Shown here: positions 44,060 through 56,430 of the stretch, in pieces
Layout of the letters: each line of letters begins with the position of its first letter
How positions within the stretch are numbered: the first letter of the stretch is position 1
Source of the DNA: Nephrocerus scutellatus
Taxonomy: Eukaryota; Arthropoda; Insecta; Diptera; Pipunculidae
Length of the DNA stretch: 64,000 bases
Reading direction: 5' to 3'
Assembly: GCA_947095585.1 (NCBI GenBank)
Contig: OX352763.1
Location: forward strand, 35,513,462 to 35,577,461
The notes under the pieces: generated by a model
The model's input: only the letters and a program-made list of their open reading frames with translations
Database searches by the model: none
What the model was told of the DNA's origin: nothing
Made by a program: the position numbers and the translations under genes

Positions 44060-44410
44060 ATGCACATTTATAGCTCTTTCGATTTGCAGGGTAAAGTAAA
44101 GATTTCTCTCCTGTGGTTTTGGTTTGACGTTCTATTTGCAAACTGTACCCGGGGTACTGTTTGATTTTGCGTTTTATTTGCTAGAGGTCTCGTTTACTCA
44201 GCAAGATGGTGATTAGAGAGCAGGCAGACTAATTTCTTAGTTTGTTGTTCTTATCGAATTTGGTTTGTCGTTCTTCGTGGTATTGCAAAGCATACACCAC
44301 GAAAACCACGAAAACCCTGTCACTTTGGTATCTTACTTTGGTATGGTTTCGGGTATGGTTTCAGCCAGCCGAAAGAGGCATTAGTTTCTTTTAATGATAC
44401 CTCATCTTGG
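44060..44410. repeat. MITE-like repeat M, copy 2
   Basis: Colinear with 15835-16220, lacking its ~50-base central segment. The ends TTTATAGCTCTTTCGATTTG and GCCGAAAGAGGCATTAG again form a short inverted match around CTCTTTCG. No open frame. Confidence 0.55.
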
Positions 44411-44419
44411 TAGTAAGTT

Positions 44420-45870
44420 TGTTAAATTCCTTCCACACTTTTAATTCAAATAATTATGCATATAAATCGCAAATGATCGCTCAACCGCAATCACGTTAAT
44501 TGTCACAATTTCGCACAAATTAATCAGCATTATCATTGTCACTGATGTACTACAATCCTAGCTAGATGCTGCAATATTAATTCTAATGCGGTTTTAAGAT
44601 AAAATTCAAAATTACATTTATTTGCTGATCATTATGACAACTACTACTGGCTTAGAGGTAATTTAAAGTCCATAATCGCTGCAATTAAAAAATAATCTGC
44701 CATGGGAGAATGTTTGCTGCTGCGACTGAGATAGACACCAATTTATGCGCAGCACTAAGCATTAAAATTTATCAAAGAATCAGCGTGGAAAGTTATAACC
44801 AACAAAAAAATTAAATCGGACCATTTAACTGTGCACGCCGCCAAGACAGTGGGGACAAGCGCCGCATGACAAGCACATTAAAGCGAAAAGTCAACTTTAT
44901 TACAGATATGGAAAACCTAAGGCTACCAATGCCTAGTTGGTTAAAATGGATTTGATGTTGTTATGTATGTGTATATGTATATACTAAGGAAAATGCTAAG
45001 CAGCTTTGGTTTCGAACGACTCAGCTCCAAATGCAAATGTCCCAAAGTGACATAATAAACGATCGGCAAAGCCTGTATATGCTGTAATAGCTGCAGCAGC
45101 GAATACGAGAGCCAAAGGCGAAAAACAAAAGTGCCACCAAATTGCACAGCATAACATACATTGCCTTTATGGGCTCTGATGGGCGTAGTCGGCTCGAAGT
45201 ACTCTCGCGACATCATCGAGCACGCGGAACGGCTTCCCCTTTATTCCCATTCGATGGAGTTGAACTCTGTGTCGAGAGTTCGTCGTCGCTGATACCAGCT
45301 ACCAGTCCAGTAGAGTAATAATACGCTCAAGCTGCTCACTAACGTGGGAAATGTACCTCCCAACTACGAGCGAGGCGTTGGCTGACAAAAGTTTTGTTGA
45401 AATTGAAAAGCAATCCGCATCTTGCATCAAAGAAGTGAAGCAAAACCAACGAGCCTAGCGACATAGATACCTAACGCATATTGACAGACTCGACTCGTAT
45501 TGTGTGCCGTCTGGTCCTGCGGTTCTCAGTTTACCGCACGCTGCTGCGAGGTGTCTTATTTTCTGGATTGTCGTCGCGTTCAATTAACTCTTGTGGCGAT
45601 GTTCGATGACATTTTCCTTTGCAAAGCAAAAAAGTAAAACTTTTAGAAAGGAATATCCATTGCGGTTATATTGCAACTTTTGCCGTGTCTTCTACCGTGC
45701 CGGTGGGAAGTCAGATGGTGGGATTCATTGCAACCAATTGCGATTTTGAATAAAAAATACTCTTTGAGTGAGCTTCTTAAGGTTAAGGTGAATTGTATGC
45801 TATTTGCAATACTTAAAGGTGACCATCAGAAGGCACCGTTTGAAGGTGGAAAATGTACCCGATGAGTCTG
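44420..45870. other. Mostly unique interval, less AT-rich at 45200-45620
   Basis: Contains the longest stretch without an obvious transposon relic in the right half. 45230-45620 has balanced base composition and several CGTCGT/CGAG motifs and could contain a promoter or 5' leader, but I find no start codon with a supported frame. Not called as a gene. Confidence 0.35.
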
Positions 45871-45879
45871 AAAACAAAA

Positions 45880-47480
45880 TCCAAACATGAATTGTTGGAG
45901 TTGTTGGCAGCATGTTCCGTTGGGAAATAATTAAAACTACTTTACCCATTTTGGACGAGACGGAACTACTGGATCTTTCTCGGACATTTTTTTTGAAATA
46001 CTTACTAATGATCTAAAAATTTCTGATAATCTGTTAATTGGTGCCGGTTCTATTTGGCCAAACAAAGGTGTTACTCTCATCATTAGTGTCGTTGTAGAAA
46101 AAAGCTCCCATATGGAGTTTACGCTTTTGGGTGAGGGCTGGAAAAGTACAGAGAAGATAGACGATGGTCTCCTTCCCTCCTCATCCATGCAGCTTTTGCA
46201 GAAGTCATTCGAGAAGACTCACAGTCTTGCTGTATGCCTACCTATGACACAGTGTCCAGTGATGACACCTACAATAGCACCGGTGTGCGATCTTTCTTGG
46301 AGCGTTTCGGATCCAGCTGGGGCCAGATCTGCTTTGCCGCTGTGCAAGCTGTACCGTTTGACCACCTACAGTAAGTTTTTACGTTAACATCCCGCTTTTA
46401 CAAGAAATTGCATGTAGCGATTGGGATGCCTATGGAATCATATTCAGGTAAGAAGGGTAGTCTAGTTCCCTGCTTGGCGAGTTCGTCAGCCATACAGTTA
46501 CCCAGAATGTCTCTGTGCCCGGGCATCCTACACAGGTGGATATTAAACTGCTCTACCATCTCACCGACAGATGAACGGCAGTTAAAGGGTAAAATTGAAC
46601 TTGTGGAGACTGATTCCAGGGATTTCAGTGCAGCTTGGTTATCCGAGAATATACGGATATCCTTAGCGGATATGACGTTTCTTTTCAGCCATCACAAGGC
46701 TTCACTGGTTGCCATAATTTCAGCCTGGAAAACACTACAGTTATTTGGAAGACGGAAAGATAGGCTAAGATTAAGCTTTTGTGAGAAAATACCTCAGCCG
46801 GCTCCGTCATCAGTTTTTCACCAGTCTGTGTAAAAATGAATGTGTTCATCTTCCAGGTAGGTGTCTTCGTCCCAGAATGATCTGGAGGGAAGGTGACCTG
46901 AAAGTTTTTGTTGAAATGGAGTTTCGGAATGGTGTAGTCTATGCTGTCTGGGATACTGACTAAATTCAGGATAGAGGAGTGACCGATTTCGTTTCAAGTC
47001 CACTGGGAGATAGCATTAAGGCGAAAAGCCGAACTAGCGGCTACTTGCTTGCTGTGAATGTCGAGTGGTGCAAGATCGAACATGATGTCAAATGCGGCGG
47101 AGTGGGTTATACGAAGTGCTCCGCTCATGCATAGACTAGCTGATCTTCGGACTTTGCTTACTATGTCATGGTTTACTTTTTTATTTAATGTCATAACAGT
47201 CACACTGTATAGAAGAGTAGGTCTTACTACCGCTGTATATAGCCAATGGGTTATATGGGGTTGAAGATCCCAACGGCTACCAATGGCTTTTTGCATGAGA
47301 AGAGTGCCACTGTGGCTTTACGAACTTTTTATTGTATGTTAGGTTTCCAGCTCAGCTTCCAGTCCAAAATAAGATCCCCCATAGGCGTTCCAATTGCGTC
47401 TTAACCTATTCATGGTTCGGGTAATGGGTTTTACCACGGCATATTAAATGAGGCCGGGGGTACTTAGAGTATGCTCTTTA
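45880..47480 (-). mobile_element. RNase-H (LOA/I-type) LINE, copy 3
   Basis: Minus-strand copy from the RT thumb to the C-terminus. 47480-47285 codes for YLGLILDWKLSWKP-like and KATVALF blocks; 47296-46994 reads KAIGSRWDLQPHITHWLYTAVVRPTLLYSVTVM, then LCMSGALRITHSAA and LNAISQWT. RNase H follows (46990-46400), then the cysteine/histidine C-terminus with FCKSCMDEEGRETIVYLLCTFPAL (about 46215-46130). Stops interrupt the RNase H. It is the uninterrupted paralogue of the R510 insertion site at 57.2 kb: here ATGCAAAAAGCCATTGG is continuous. Confidence 0.7.
46994..47296 (-). pseudogene. RT/RNase-H connection of LOA/I-type LINE
   Basis: A 100-residue open frame bridging the RT thumb and RNase H. 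It starts KAIGSRWDLQPHITH and holds the VVRPTLLYSVTV and KVRRSASLCMSGALRITHSAAFDIMFDLAPLDIHSKQVAASSAF blocks, ending LNAISQW. It aligns residue for residue with 57775-58000 on the plus strand. No catalytic residue of either domain is included. Confidence 0.6.
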
Positions 47481-47900
47481 TGGGCAATAATACTTAAAAT
47501 AACCTTATGGGCGACTCTTGTATTTAGTAGTTCATTTCGTAAACTACAGGTCTCTGTGGAACAGAGGGTAGTGCCTGGAATAGTTTCTATCCCGGGTGTC
47601 CTAGGATAGCACGGTATCCTAGTGACAAATGATGGGGTTCGAGGTTCCAGAAGATGATTTTTCAGTGATGGTTTTCTCCTTCGCAAAAAGGCAATCACTC
47701 CGAAGGAACTAAGTCCCTTGGTGTCAGACCTCACCAAGGTCACGTTGGTACCGCAGGAGTTGTCCGTGCACACAGACAACAAGGTTGACCGGTTTGAGGA
47801 CAACTGTGGTTGAGGACCCCGCTCGTTCTGGGGATGCAATGCGGGGGCTTATGGTTTACTCTCGAAGAGAGGACCGCTAAATTGGACCCAGTCCCAGTCC
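47440..47900 (-). other. Unrecognised minus-strand open region next to the RNase-H LINE
   Basis: A 131-residue minus-strand frame (47839-47444) rich in Ser, Thr, Arg and Pro, lying on the 5' side of the LINE. It has no motif I recognise. It may be part of the 5' region of the same LINE or unrelated sequence. Support is weak. Confidence 0.25.
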
Positions 47901-48359
47901 AGTCTTGTCATAGAGTGACAAAATGTTGTACTTCTTCTTTACTTTCTGGATGTACGAAATCGCTTGACAGATAGGTTCCAAATATTGTTGGCATACAAAT
48001 ATTGTTGACACACACTAGTTGGAGCCTATATCACATATACATTTCCATACTTTTCGTAACTGCAATACCCATATTTGTGATAGTTTTGGAAAAGTGAGTA
48101 TCTCTTGTCATCTTAATTATCATTTTATCATTTTCAAGACTACAGTCTGTAGAGTTGACAGCTAGAAATATGTGTCTGCCTTCCATTTTTTTATACTTAA
48201 ACTTATTGCCAAGGGGGAACTCCCAAACTTACTCCACGGCAATAAGGTGGGCTATACCCCTATTTAAAATTAAACTAAAACAAAAATAAAAATCAAAGGA
48301 GGAACAAGAAAATATTGCATAAAATACAAGACGTAAGTCAGCCTTCATAAAAATCTTGG

Positions 48360-49860
48360 CTCTGTTTGGAAGGCTTGTTAATTAAACGTTTCGGGAAACA
48401 CGGAGTTGACTAATTGATTCCACAACGATGTCACTCTCGGATAAAAGGAAGATTTGAAATTAGGTTCTACATGCAAAAGGTTTTAAGGTAAATCTATATG
48501 TTTACTTGAACTGAAAGGATTGTTTACTTTGTCGACAAAAAGACCTAGAACTAGAGAATGTGTTTTTGTAGAGCATCTACCGTAGTAAAATTTGTAGATA
48601 AAAGTTAAAGCTCCTAAATTTCGTCGATGCTCCAAAGAATCAAGAGATGAAGTAATGGCTACATCGTTTATCATACGGAGAACTCTTTTCAAGATAAAGC
48701 AAATGCGATTTTAGAACGCGACCCCATACATACGAATTAAATTCCAAAATTGGCCTAAAATAAGTCCTTGATTATATTATATTATATACTTCAGAAGGGG
48801 TGAAGTAGAAGTTACAACGTTTTATAAAACCTAAGCTCTCATTCGCTCTTTTTGAAATTTCATAAATATATTCCTTCCAACTTCCAACCTTCCAACCATT
48901 CCACTTGAAACTTTTAAACCTAACATTTTAAGTGAATCAGATCTCGCAATATTGGGCCCAATTATAACTGGTGGCACGTAATGCTGAACTGCCTTCTGAT
49001 AAAAAAGACAAGACTGGAATTTATTCCACTTTATTAGATCTGGTGGATAAGTGCATGGACTTCTGAGCAGGAGGTTCCTGGTTCGAATCCCAATAACACC
49101 AAAAGTATTCTTCATGGTGTCCCACCTCTCGCGAAAGTCTGACAAACGTCCAAGAGTAATAACTTGTCACGGAAATCTTCTCAATTCGTTGTTCGAATCT
49201 GGCTTTAAATTGTAGGTCCCCTCCATTTGTGTGCAAAAATATACATGCTCTACACAAATGGTTGCGAGAAGCTAGGCCTTGGACCGCAATGGTCTATCGC
49301 GCAGAATATCATTATTATTATTATTAGATCTGCCCCAATCAAGAATGACTTGAATGTTTGACAGAATAGCTGCCGTATTCATTAAATCTCGCGAACCAAT
49401 CAAGAGAGAATTGCATTCTCTTTGACTTAGTGGAAGCCGGGATGGATATAACAGGTTGTAGAAGATAGTAGGTCATTAATATCTATTAAGAAAAGCGAAG
49501 GCGACAAGGATGAACCTTGTGGCACGCCAGCATTGATCCCATGCGAAGATCAGTAAATACCATTCAATCCACTTTTTGTTGCGTTTCCATAAATAATCCT
49601 CAATCCATGCAATGAGAGAGAAGTGTAAGTTGAGCGCACGAATCTTATTAGTAAGACAATCATGCCCTACTCTATCAAAAACCTTTGAAATATGCAAGGA
49701 AGCAACGCTTGATTGACCTAGTTTTTTAAAGCTTCGCTCCAAACATTGAGTGATGCACGTCATGAGTTCACTTCAAGACGTGCATGACTCCTCCACTGAA
49801 ATTAATATCCCAAATGCGGTATTTTTATTGGAATAATTTTTAAGGATAGATGATCAGCTC
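48360..49860 (-). mobile_element. CR1/Jockey-type LINE relic (family G)
   Basis: Minus-strand relic. 49763-49476 codes for the palm start KKLGQSSVASLHISKVFDRVGHDCL, with the catalytic Asp replaced by His (normally LDISKAFD). The segment 49035-48831 codes for the C-terminal RT, and 48692-48483 for LDSLEHRRNLGALTFIYKFYYGRCS, a typical C-terminal block of these elements. A SINE is inserted at 49043-49320. Several stops; no endonuclease recognised. Confidence 0.65.
49043..49320 (+). mobile_element. tRNA-derived SINE, copy 3
   Basis: It begins inside the A box (GTGGATAAGTGCATGG) and so lacks about 15 bases of the head. The B box GGTTCGAATCC (49079-49089), the body (CCCACCTCTCGCG, AACTTGTCACG, GTTGCGAGAAGC) and an (ATT)n tail follow. 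A perfect 12-bp duplication (TTATTAGATCTG) lies at 49031-49042 and 49321-49332. It is inserted in LINE G in the opposite orientation. Confidence 0.85.
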
Positions 49861-49869
49861 GTTCTCCAG

Positions 49870-51060
49870 CAGAATTGGCTGATGTTGACGCCATGTAAAT
49901 AGACATCTTTTTGCACTTGGGTTCGGAAGTTTCTTCTGTTATTACTGTCCGTTTCAGCTGGTGGGATATGGGCATTTTTTGTTTATTATTAAAATTAAGT
50001 TAAGTCATAAATAGAGGGCTGATGTAAGAAATAACTTCTGATATATCGTATACAAGTTTTGGTTGGGTATGTTTTCCTCAATTTCCCGCCTATCACTTCT
50101 TCGTATAACAGGCAGTCCAGTCTCAAACGCCATAAAAAAATTAATTTTTCTGGGCCTGAACATTTGTCTCCAATTTAGAATACTTTTTGTTTAAACGACC
50201 GTTTTTCCGTTGTTTATGTAAACACTGGTACCATCATATTCTTATATGTAGCTTTAATGTTATGGCTTTATAGAGTGGGATTTCTTTATAACCCATATAA
50301 GTACTTCTACTTTTATGTTTTTTAAATCCACATCGCTATCAAGAAGCGTTACGGACGTCGGTATTGATGTGGATTCCACCGCTGATATATAATCGCAAAG
50401 ATCATGAATGATGGTACGAAAAATTGTATTCCTTCCAGGACTCTATCAAATCAGTGAATTATGGGAGTGCACATATATATAACCTGCGCAAAAGTTACTT
50501 GGATTATAGAGATTATCTTTTTATTACATAAATCAAAACGCACCGATGGAAATCGAGTGATAAACTCAAACGATCCAGAAATGATTACAATGCCAAGAAG
50601 TAAAATTTCCTTTCGACTAATAAATTAGGAAACAAATACGACAAAGTCCCGCAAGTAGTAAACATTTATGAAAAAAATAAAAATTTTAACGCTTATTTGC
50701 AATAAGCCCACCCATCAGCTCAATAGACAAGTAGGCTTTTCAGCTTGATGTTCATTTCGCAGATAACTTCCGCTTATACTTCCGAGTGTCGAATTTTCTT
50801 TGGAACACATCAGTTGCTAGACATTTAATTTCTCTTAGCATATACGCATAATGGGTTCCATGATATTTCCTTAATAGATTCGATAAGTTGTTCTTCCACG
50901 CTGACAGAACAATTGCGTTAACTTTTCCAACTTTCTTTACTCTTCAGAAAAAGACTTTATCCAATTTTGCCCTTAAATTTTGGAACCTTCCTTCTCTCCT
51001 TCTTTTTACCGATCCATCACACGAACGTCATTATATTCAAAAATCATTGAATCGCAGAAC
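49870..51060. other. Interval without recognised genes
   Basis: No recognised coding or repeat feature; 49870-50000 may still belong to the 5' part of LINE G. Confidence 0.35.
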
Positions 51061-51069
51061 AATCGTCAG

Positions 51070-52640
51070 CTTATGACATATCTTAAAGATATGAAAACGG
51101 GTTTATGTGGGAAACGCTCTAATGCCCTTCTGATGGCATATCTAACGGCATAAAATCTTCCCACAGGTCCCGATATCATCCCATTGGACATCCACGCCTT
51201 GGCCTGCCACGCTGTCGGATCAAATATACGCTTCCGCAAAAGACATTCTTCGCTCACATGAGGTAGGTGTCCTGTTCACCAAATCCTACCGATCATAATT
51301 CTCTTCTTGATGTCGGCATCGCACGGTAACGCTAGCAGATCTCAACATTATAGAGTCTCTGGAATCATCGTTTCTCACATACGAGCAACATGTCTTTGAA
51401 GACTTTACTCTCGAATGCGGCTCAGAGGTCAGAGAGCCTTTTGCTAATCACATAATTATCAGATCCATACTTAAGTAATGGCTTGGATGTCATCGTTGAA
51501 TACCTGGATTTTACAGTCTTGACAGACTAAAGTAAATTTTCTATGCTGTCATCGGTTTCTACAATTGACCCGAGATAATCCAAAGACACTAAATCGAATT
51601 CGCGCTATCCTTTATTTAAGAGCTCCAAATTGCGTACTGATCTTGATTCTAATGAACGTTTCTTGGGTTTCTGCCTAATATTGTTCTTCTCGGAAAGAAC
51701 AGACGACGCTCCTGTTTTTGGATCCGTTATAGATGCACTGGGCACGGATATTTTAATAATAATAAAAATATTCGACGCTACAGAACGTTGCAGTCCAAGG
51801 CCTAGCTTCTCGCGACCATTTGTGTTGTGAATGTATACTTTTGAACACAAATGGAAGGAACTGTAATTTGAGAAGCTTTCCGTGACAAGTTATTACTCTC
51901 GGATGTTTGTCAGACATTTGCGAGAGGTGGGACCGTGAGAAATACTTTTGGTGTTTTCTGGAATTCGAACTACGAACCCCTGCTCAGAAACCCATGCACT
52001 TAACAACTGAGCCAGTGCCCACGGATATTTTAACTTGGCTTATAACATTGGTCATGATGTGTCTATCGGTCCTCTTAGTTTATTTGGAATGGCGAATTCT
52101 CTCATGGCTTTATAAAGTTGTAATCTGGCTATGCTATCACAGGCAGCTTTAAAGTCGTCAAACTGATGATGTAATGAGTTTTGGAACTCTAGACATTTTT
52201 CGTAGTTGTTAATTTTTGGGGGATGAAGCCAAACTGGTATAAGTATTTGATGCCTTTATCGAATGGAACTATCATGTCAGGATATAGGAGAAAATATTAC
52301 ATGCGGTACTCGATCACGATAATTGGTGCACGCTGGATATAATTGCATTATGAACAATGCATAGTTTATTACGTCACAGCGCGGAATTTTCAGTAGAACT
52401 TCTGTGCCTGGTTTCGTCCTCGCTGTACTGATGTCGGTCAAGGTCGAAATTCTTCTGCTAGGCTGATTTCTTTCGCCGATGTGCTCATTTTCATTTTCAT
52501 TTTCTGAGCTCTTTAAATTATTCTGCGAGTTCAATCGCTAGCTTTCATTCACGATCGAACCAGCCGATATTTACGACTACTATGACATTTTTTTAAAGTG
52601 TACCCCTCTTTCTTCTACGACCGACATCACAGCTCCTTAC
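51070..52640 (-). mobile_element. Family A LINE, copy 7
   Basis: Minus-strand relic. 51150-51450 is the C-terminal block (compare 26.55-26.82 kb), 51450-51600 the thumb with ATTGACCCGAGATA, 51700-51750 and 52034-52260 the RT centre, and 52400-52640 the linker (TTCTTCTG..AGGCTGATTTCTTTCG and CGATCGAACCAGCCG). The SINE at 51757-52019 splits it. No long frames. Confidence 0.65.
51757..52019 (-). mobile_element. tRNA-derived SINE, copy 4
   Basis: Minus-strand copy with a degraded A box (TGGCTCAGTTG), B box GTTCGAATTCC, the shared body and a TATT/(ATT)n tail. A perfect 14-bp duplication (CACGGATATTTTAA) lies at 51743-51756 and 52020-52033. Other family-A copies have this target sequence only once (for example at 27.30 kb), confirming the insertion. 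Confidence 0.85.
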
Positions 52641-52644
52641 TCCA

Positions 52645-53800
52645 CCATTGGTTATTGGCACCCGTGTTGGGCCCTGAGACCCGAGGGGCTTTGTGGCCCA
52701 GGGGGTCCCCTTATAAATTTATTAAAAATTAAAAAAATAAATTTTCTTAAAATTTTAAATACATCAGTATCTCCGATGGACAAAAACCTTTTTTTTAAAA
52801 AATTAACCCGATTTTCTTCAAATTTTATATACATGTGTATCTCCGATAGACAAATGTTGGAGACCCCATATTTTCAATTTGCGAGATCGCCTCTAGGGAG
52901 CTTGATAAGCTCCATAAAAAAGATAGTCTTATGGAGTGGGGAAAACTGGAGAGGCATTTGCGTTCTTCCTGCAGTTGCAAAGGTAATAGCCAAAGTAGTA
53001 CTTAAGCGAATTAAGCAACATCTGGAAGATACACTCGATGCCGAACAAGCAGGTTTCCGCACTGGATCCTCCTGTGTAGACCACATAAACACCCTGCGGA
53101 TCATTATTGACAGTGCGTTGAATTCCGGTCACCAACGCACCTGCTATTCATCGATTTTGAGTTTGACCTTGTCAACAGACAGTATATCTGGCTATCCTTG
53201 CGCAGGAGAGGTATACCCGATAAACTAATAGCTATTATTAAAGCAACCTATGATGGCTCTAAATGTCATGTGCGGCATATAGGAAAGTTGTCAGAGGAAT
53301 TCGAGATCGTCGGATGTGTATCTCCGATAGACAACACTTTTTGTAAAAAAATTTGTGACACCAGGCCCGGGTTCGTGGGGCCCCATACAATTTTTTAAAA
53401 AAATTAGCTCGATTTTTTTTTAAATTTTATACACATGTGTATCTTTGATATACAACACATTTTGTAAAAATTTTGGAGACCCCTGGCCCGGGTTCGTGGG
53501 GCTCCAAAATTTTTTTAAAAAAAATTAACCCGATTTTCTTCAAATTTTATATACGTATGTATCTCCGATGAAAAATACTTTTTGTAAAAATTTTGGAGAC
53601 ACCGGGCCATTGGGCCCCAAAATTTTTTTTAACAAAAAAATCACCCGATTTCTTTTTAAATTTTATATGCGTGTGTATCTTCGATGGGCAACACTTTTTG
53701 CAAAAATTATCGACGTCTGTTTCCTGTTAAATGACCCAGGATCAAGGGGCTTCCATATCAATTTCTGCGATTAGAGAATTTAGATGAAAATTTTTATGGG
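52645..53800 (+). repeat. Element T, copy 5, with ~115-120 bp units, split by RTE-B
   Basis: Two units at about 52645-52880 and four at 53312-53760. Each has TGTATCTCCGATAGACAACA, CTTTTTGTAAAAA, a GGAGAC.CC.GGCCCGGG block, a poly(T/A) stretch, and AACCCGATTTTCTTCAAATTTTATA. TATCT occurs near 53320, 53440, 53560 and 53675, so the period is 115-121 bp. The right end reads TTAGAGAATTTAGATGAAAA, ATTTTTATGGG, as at the edge of copy 3. An RTE-B fragment occupies the gap. Confidence 0.65.
52900..53312 (+). mobile_element. RTE-clade LINE, family B copy 2 (internal fragment)
   Basis: A 410-base fragment of the RT: WRGICVLPAVAKVIAKVVLKRIKQHLEDTLDAEQAGFRTGSSCVDHINTL in one frame, then RRRGIPDKLIAIIKATYDGSKCHV and LSEEFEIV in another. 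Motif A is damaged. It lacks the family's 3' end, so it is unlikely to be a simple LINE insertion. It sits between two halves of element T. Confidence 0.75.
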
Positions 53801-54530
53801 TTGTTTTTATTACTTGTTACTATAAGCCCACTTTCCATCCTGTTGTTTGATTGGAGGAATATGTATGATTGGTCTCTTTAATTTTTTAGTGGCTTCCCAT
53901 AGCAAGTACTCTGTATTCTTATTATTACCAAGATTTTGTAAGATTTCCTTAAGTTCTTCTATTGTTCGTCTAACTTGCTGTGCTAGATTATAAAACTTGT
54001 TTTTATCCTGAGGAGCTCTGATTTTGTGTCATTTCTTTCTCTCTTTTCGCTTTTCGGCAATTAATTCTCTAATTTTGAGAGGATAGTAGTTACTCTTCAA
54101 TTTTTTTGATATTTGGCGTGTTTCTCCAAGCTGAGATTTGGATATCTTCGATAAATTGCTTAAGCTCTGAATTAAGTTGTTTGTATGTATTGTTTGATCG
54201 TATTGTTTGTTTTAAAGCTTACCCAGTCTGTGCGTTTATTAGTTAGAGCTGAATTACTTACATTTTGAATAATGCTCTCACTCAGGGTCAGTAGAATAGC
54301 TGATATTATGACTTTCTTTAATTTGCAGAGAGTTACTTGGGGTATTTTTAATTATGAAGATGTCAATGAGGTCGGGAATTTTTTGCGAAGCAGTCGCCCA
54401 GGTAGTGGGCTTTCCTGTAGATAAGGTTTCGCATACTTTCTCATTTATTGCATTAAGAACTTCTCTTATATTGGTTGTTGTTAACATATGAATGGAAGAT
54501 TGATACACATATTCGCTTAAAACAGTAAAA
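53800..54530 (-). mobile_element. Jockey-type LINE relic (family H), endonuclease end and linker
   Basis: Minus-strand frames give the end of the endonuclease (GKPTTWATASQKIPDLIDIFIIKNT, then ESHNISYS) and the linker. The linker contains YYPLKIRELIAEKRKERKK, NKFYNLAQQVRRTIEELKE and NKNTEYLLWEATKKLKRP. These blocks are characteristic of Jockey-clade proteins, where PREIR.LI.EKR and LWKATK occur. The RT is missing because the copy ends where element T begins. It could belong to the same family as the LINE at 21.1-22.3 kb, but the parts do not overlap. Confidence 0.65.
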
Positions 54531-54534
54531 CAAT

Positions 54535-56040
54535 AATCATGTGGTCAATTGTAAAACAATCAATTCAAAAATTCCATTACCTTTGAAGGCCGAAAAGGTA
54601 ATTATTGGTATTTGCTAACAAACCCGGTTTAATTTAATACATAAGCATTTAGTTCTCAATTATGAGTGCGTGCTAACGTCCAAAATGCTACAGAATGGCA
54701 AATTCCTACCAAGCCCACCCGTAGTAAAAAAAAAAAACTTTAATTTACAAAGCGAAGCATCATGGTCGTACTTTATTATCCATAAAAAGTGTTGTTGTGG
54801 GCACAGCAGTAGTGCACAAAAAAACTTCAATTAAAATGCTCAAATCTCTATTCGATGTTGTATAGTGCAGCGGACTTTTGATACCCGCATATGGAAGTTA
54901 TTACAGATTCCATCGAGCCGACGTACGTAAAGATTGCAGTCACCACCATAGTAAAGAGACAACACCCTGCAAGATTAGTTCGGCAATTTAGATTGCTTGA
55001 ATGCAATCAGCAATCCAATCTACTCAAGAATCTGGTACATACTCGTAACCAATGTTTGGACCACCTTCGGCTAAACTCATTCACAAAGCCTACTACGGCC
55101 TTGCGTATGCTTAGATAATCGAAAGACGATAAAGCAACTATTAGAAACGCCTTAAAGGCTCTGCCGGTCTTACAATTCTATCAGACTCGGATAATTATTA
55201 TGTTTTGGCTCTAACCCCTACGATCGGCGTAGAATTTACAATGTACCCGTAATAGATTCAACTGTGATCGGCCGTCGCACATGCGCGGCGTGTACCTATT
55301 GTGCACACACTTTATGCACTTGCGCAACTTTTGGACAAGGAAAAGTGTTCAAAAAAGCTGACTTCACTTAAATCGTGGGATACAGTGGCTTTGCAGTCAT
55401 ATGCATACAAATACATGAACCCACACAAACACGCACTCTGTGCGTTCAGTAAGTCACAAAACTTGTTTTGGATTTCTAATGCGACCGGCGAATAATTGGC
55501 GAACTTTTGTCGACGAATATCAGTTTTTCTAATTGCGTTGGCGACAATTGCACCGTGGGAAAATTTGTATTCAAATTTATGCAAAATTATAGATAGGTAT
55601 AGGTATACATATAGGTTTCTTAGTTATGCATAATAAGACGTTGATACTTTTTTTTGTCGATTTTTACAAGCCTCCACTATAGGAAGTTTAGACAACATCA
55701 TTAAAAACAAAACAAAAAATCCGAAGGAGGAAAGAATTGGGAATCCATTAATTTTTGTGATAAGTCTTTGTTTGATTTATGCTGTGGTGACTCGGTGACC
55801 CACCTAGGTGGTAAGTCAATTAGCGCAAAAGTGCGCTATTTTGCTTCCACTGTCCTTGGGAGACCTCTATTATTAAAAGTTTTTTTAATAGTTTTGAAAT
55901 CCACCCTGTAGTGTTTAAGTACTATGTAGATCACTTCGATGATCCTCTACTCCAAAAGTTTGTTCAGGTCGTCAAAGAGTGGTTTGCTTAGTAGTAACAA
56001 AAACAGTGAATGAAAGTTTTATTCTCATTTGTGTGGAATT
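54535..56040. other. Interval without recognised genes
   Basis: Open frames up to 90 codons (e.g. 54891-55118) show no motif I recognise. Confidence 0.4.
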
Positions 56041-56044
56041 TCCC

Positions 56045-56430
56045 GTCGCTGCCCGTTGTCCTTTTATAATAATCTATCTCTTTGCCTTGCTGCCTGGTGT
56101 CCATTCAGCGAAATCTATTTCTTTGTTTTGCTGCCTATCTTTCCCTGTCAGCCAGCTGTCCCTTTATCATAATCCATTTCTTTCCATTGATGCCTGGTGT
56201 CGTTTTATCGAAATCCATGTAGTTCCGTTGCTGTCTGGTGTCCCTTTACCAAAATTATTCTCTTTGCTTTGCTGCCTGAGATCCCTTTATTGAAGTCAAT
56301 TTCTTTCCCTTGGCACTTGGTCTCTCTGTGACATACTCCTTCTCTTTCCCTACATGCCTGGTGTCTTTTTAACGAAGCTCATCTCTTTCCCGTCATGCCT
56401 GGTGTCCCTTTATGGAAATCCATTTCTTTT
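56045..56430. repeat. 41-bp minisatellite, about nine units
   Basis: Units of the form TGCTGCCTGGTGTCCCTTTA + TCGAAATCCATTTCTTTCCCT recur every 41 bp (starts near 56048, 56089, 56188, 56229, 56270, 56311, 56352 and 56393), with one 20-base shortened unit near 56130. Divergence between units is moderate. Open frames here (e.g. 55979-56293) are due to the repeat. Confidence 0.75.

Noticed and set aside
45230..45620. Possible promoter and 5' leader of a host gene
   Set aside because: Base composition is suggestive, but no start codon with a supported frame or splice structure follows.
46112..46833. Plus-strand frames of 91 and 141 codons
   Set aside because: Antisense to the RNase H and C-terminus of the minus-strand LINE.
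47444..47839. 131-codon minus-strand frame as a host gene
   Set aside because: Lies against a LINE, has biased Ser/Thr/Arg composition and no motif; listed only as an unrecognised region.
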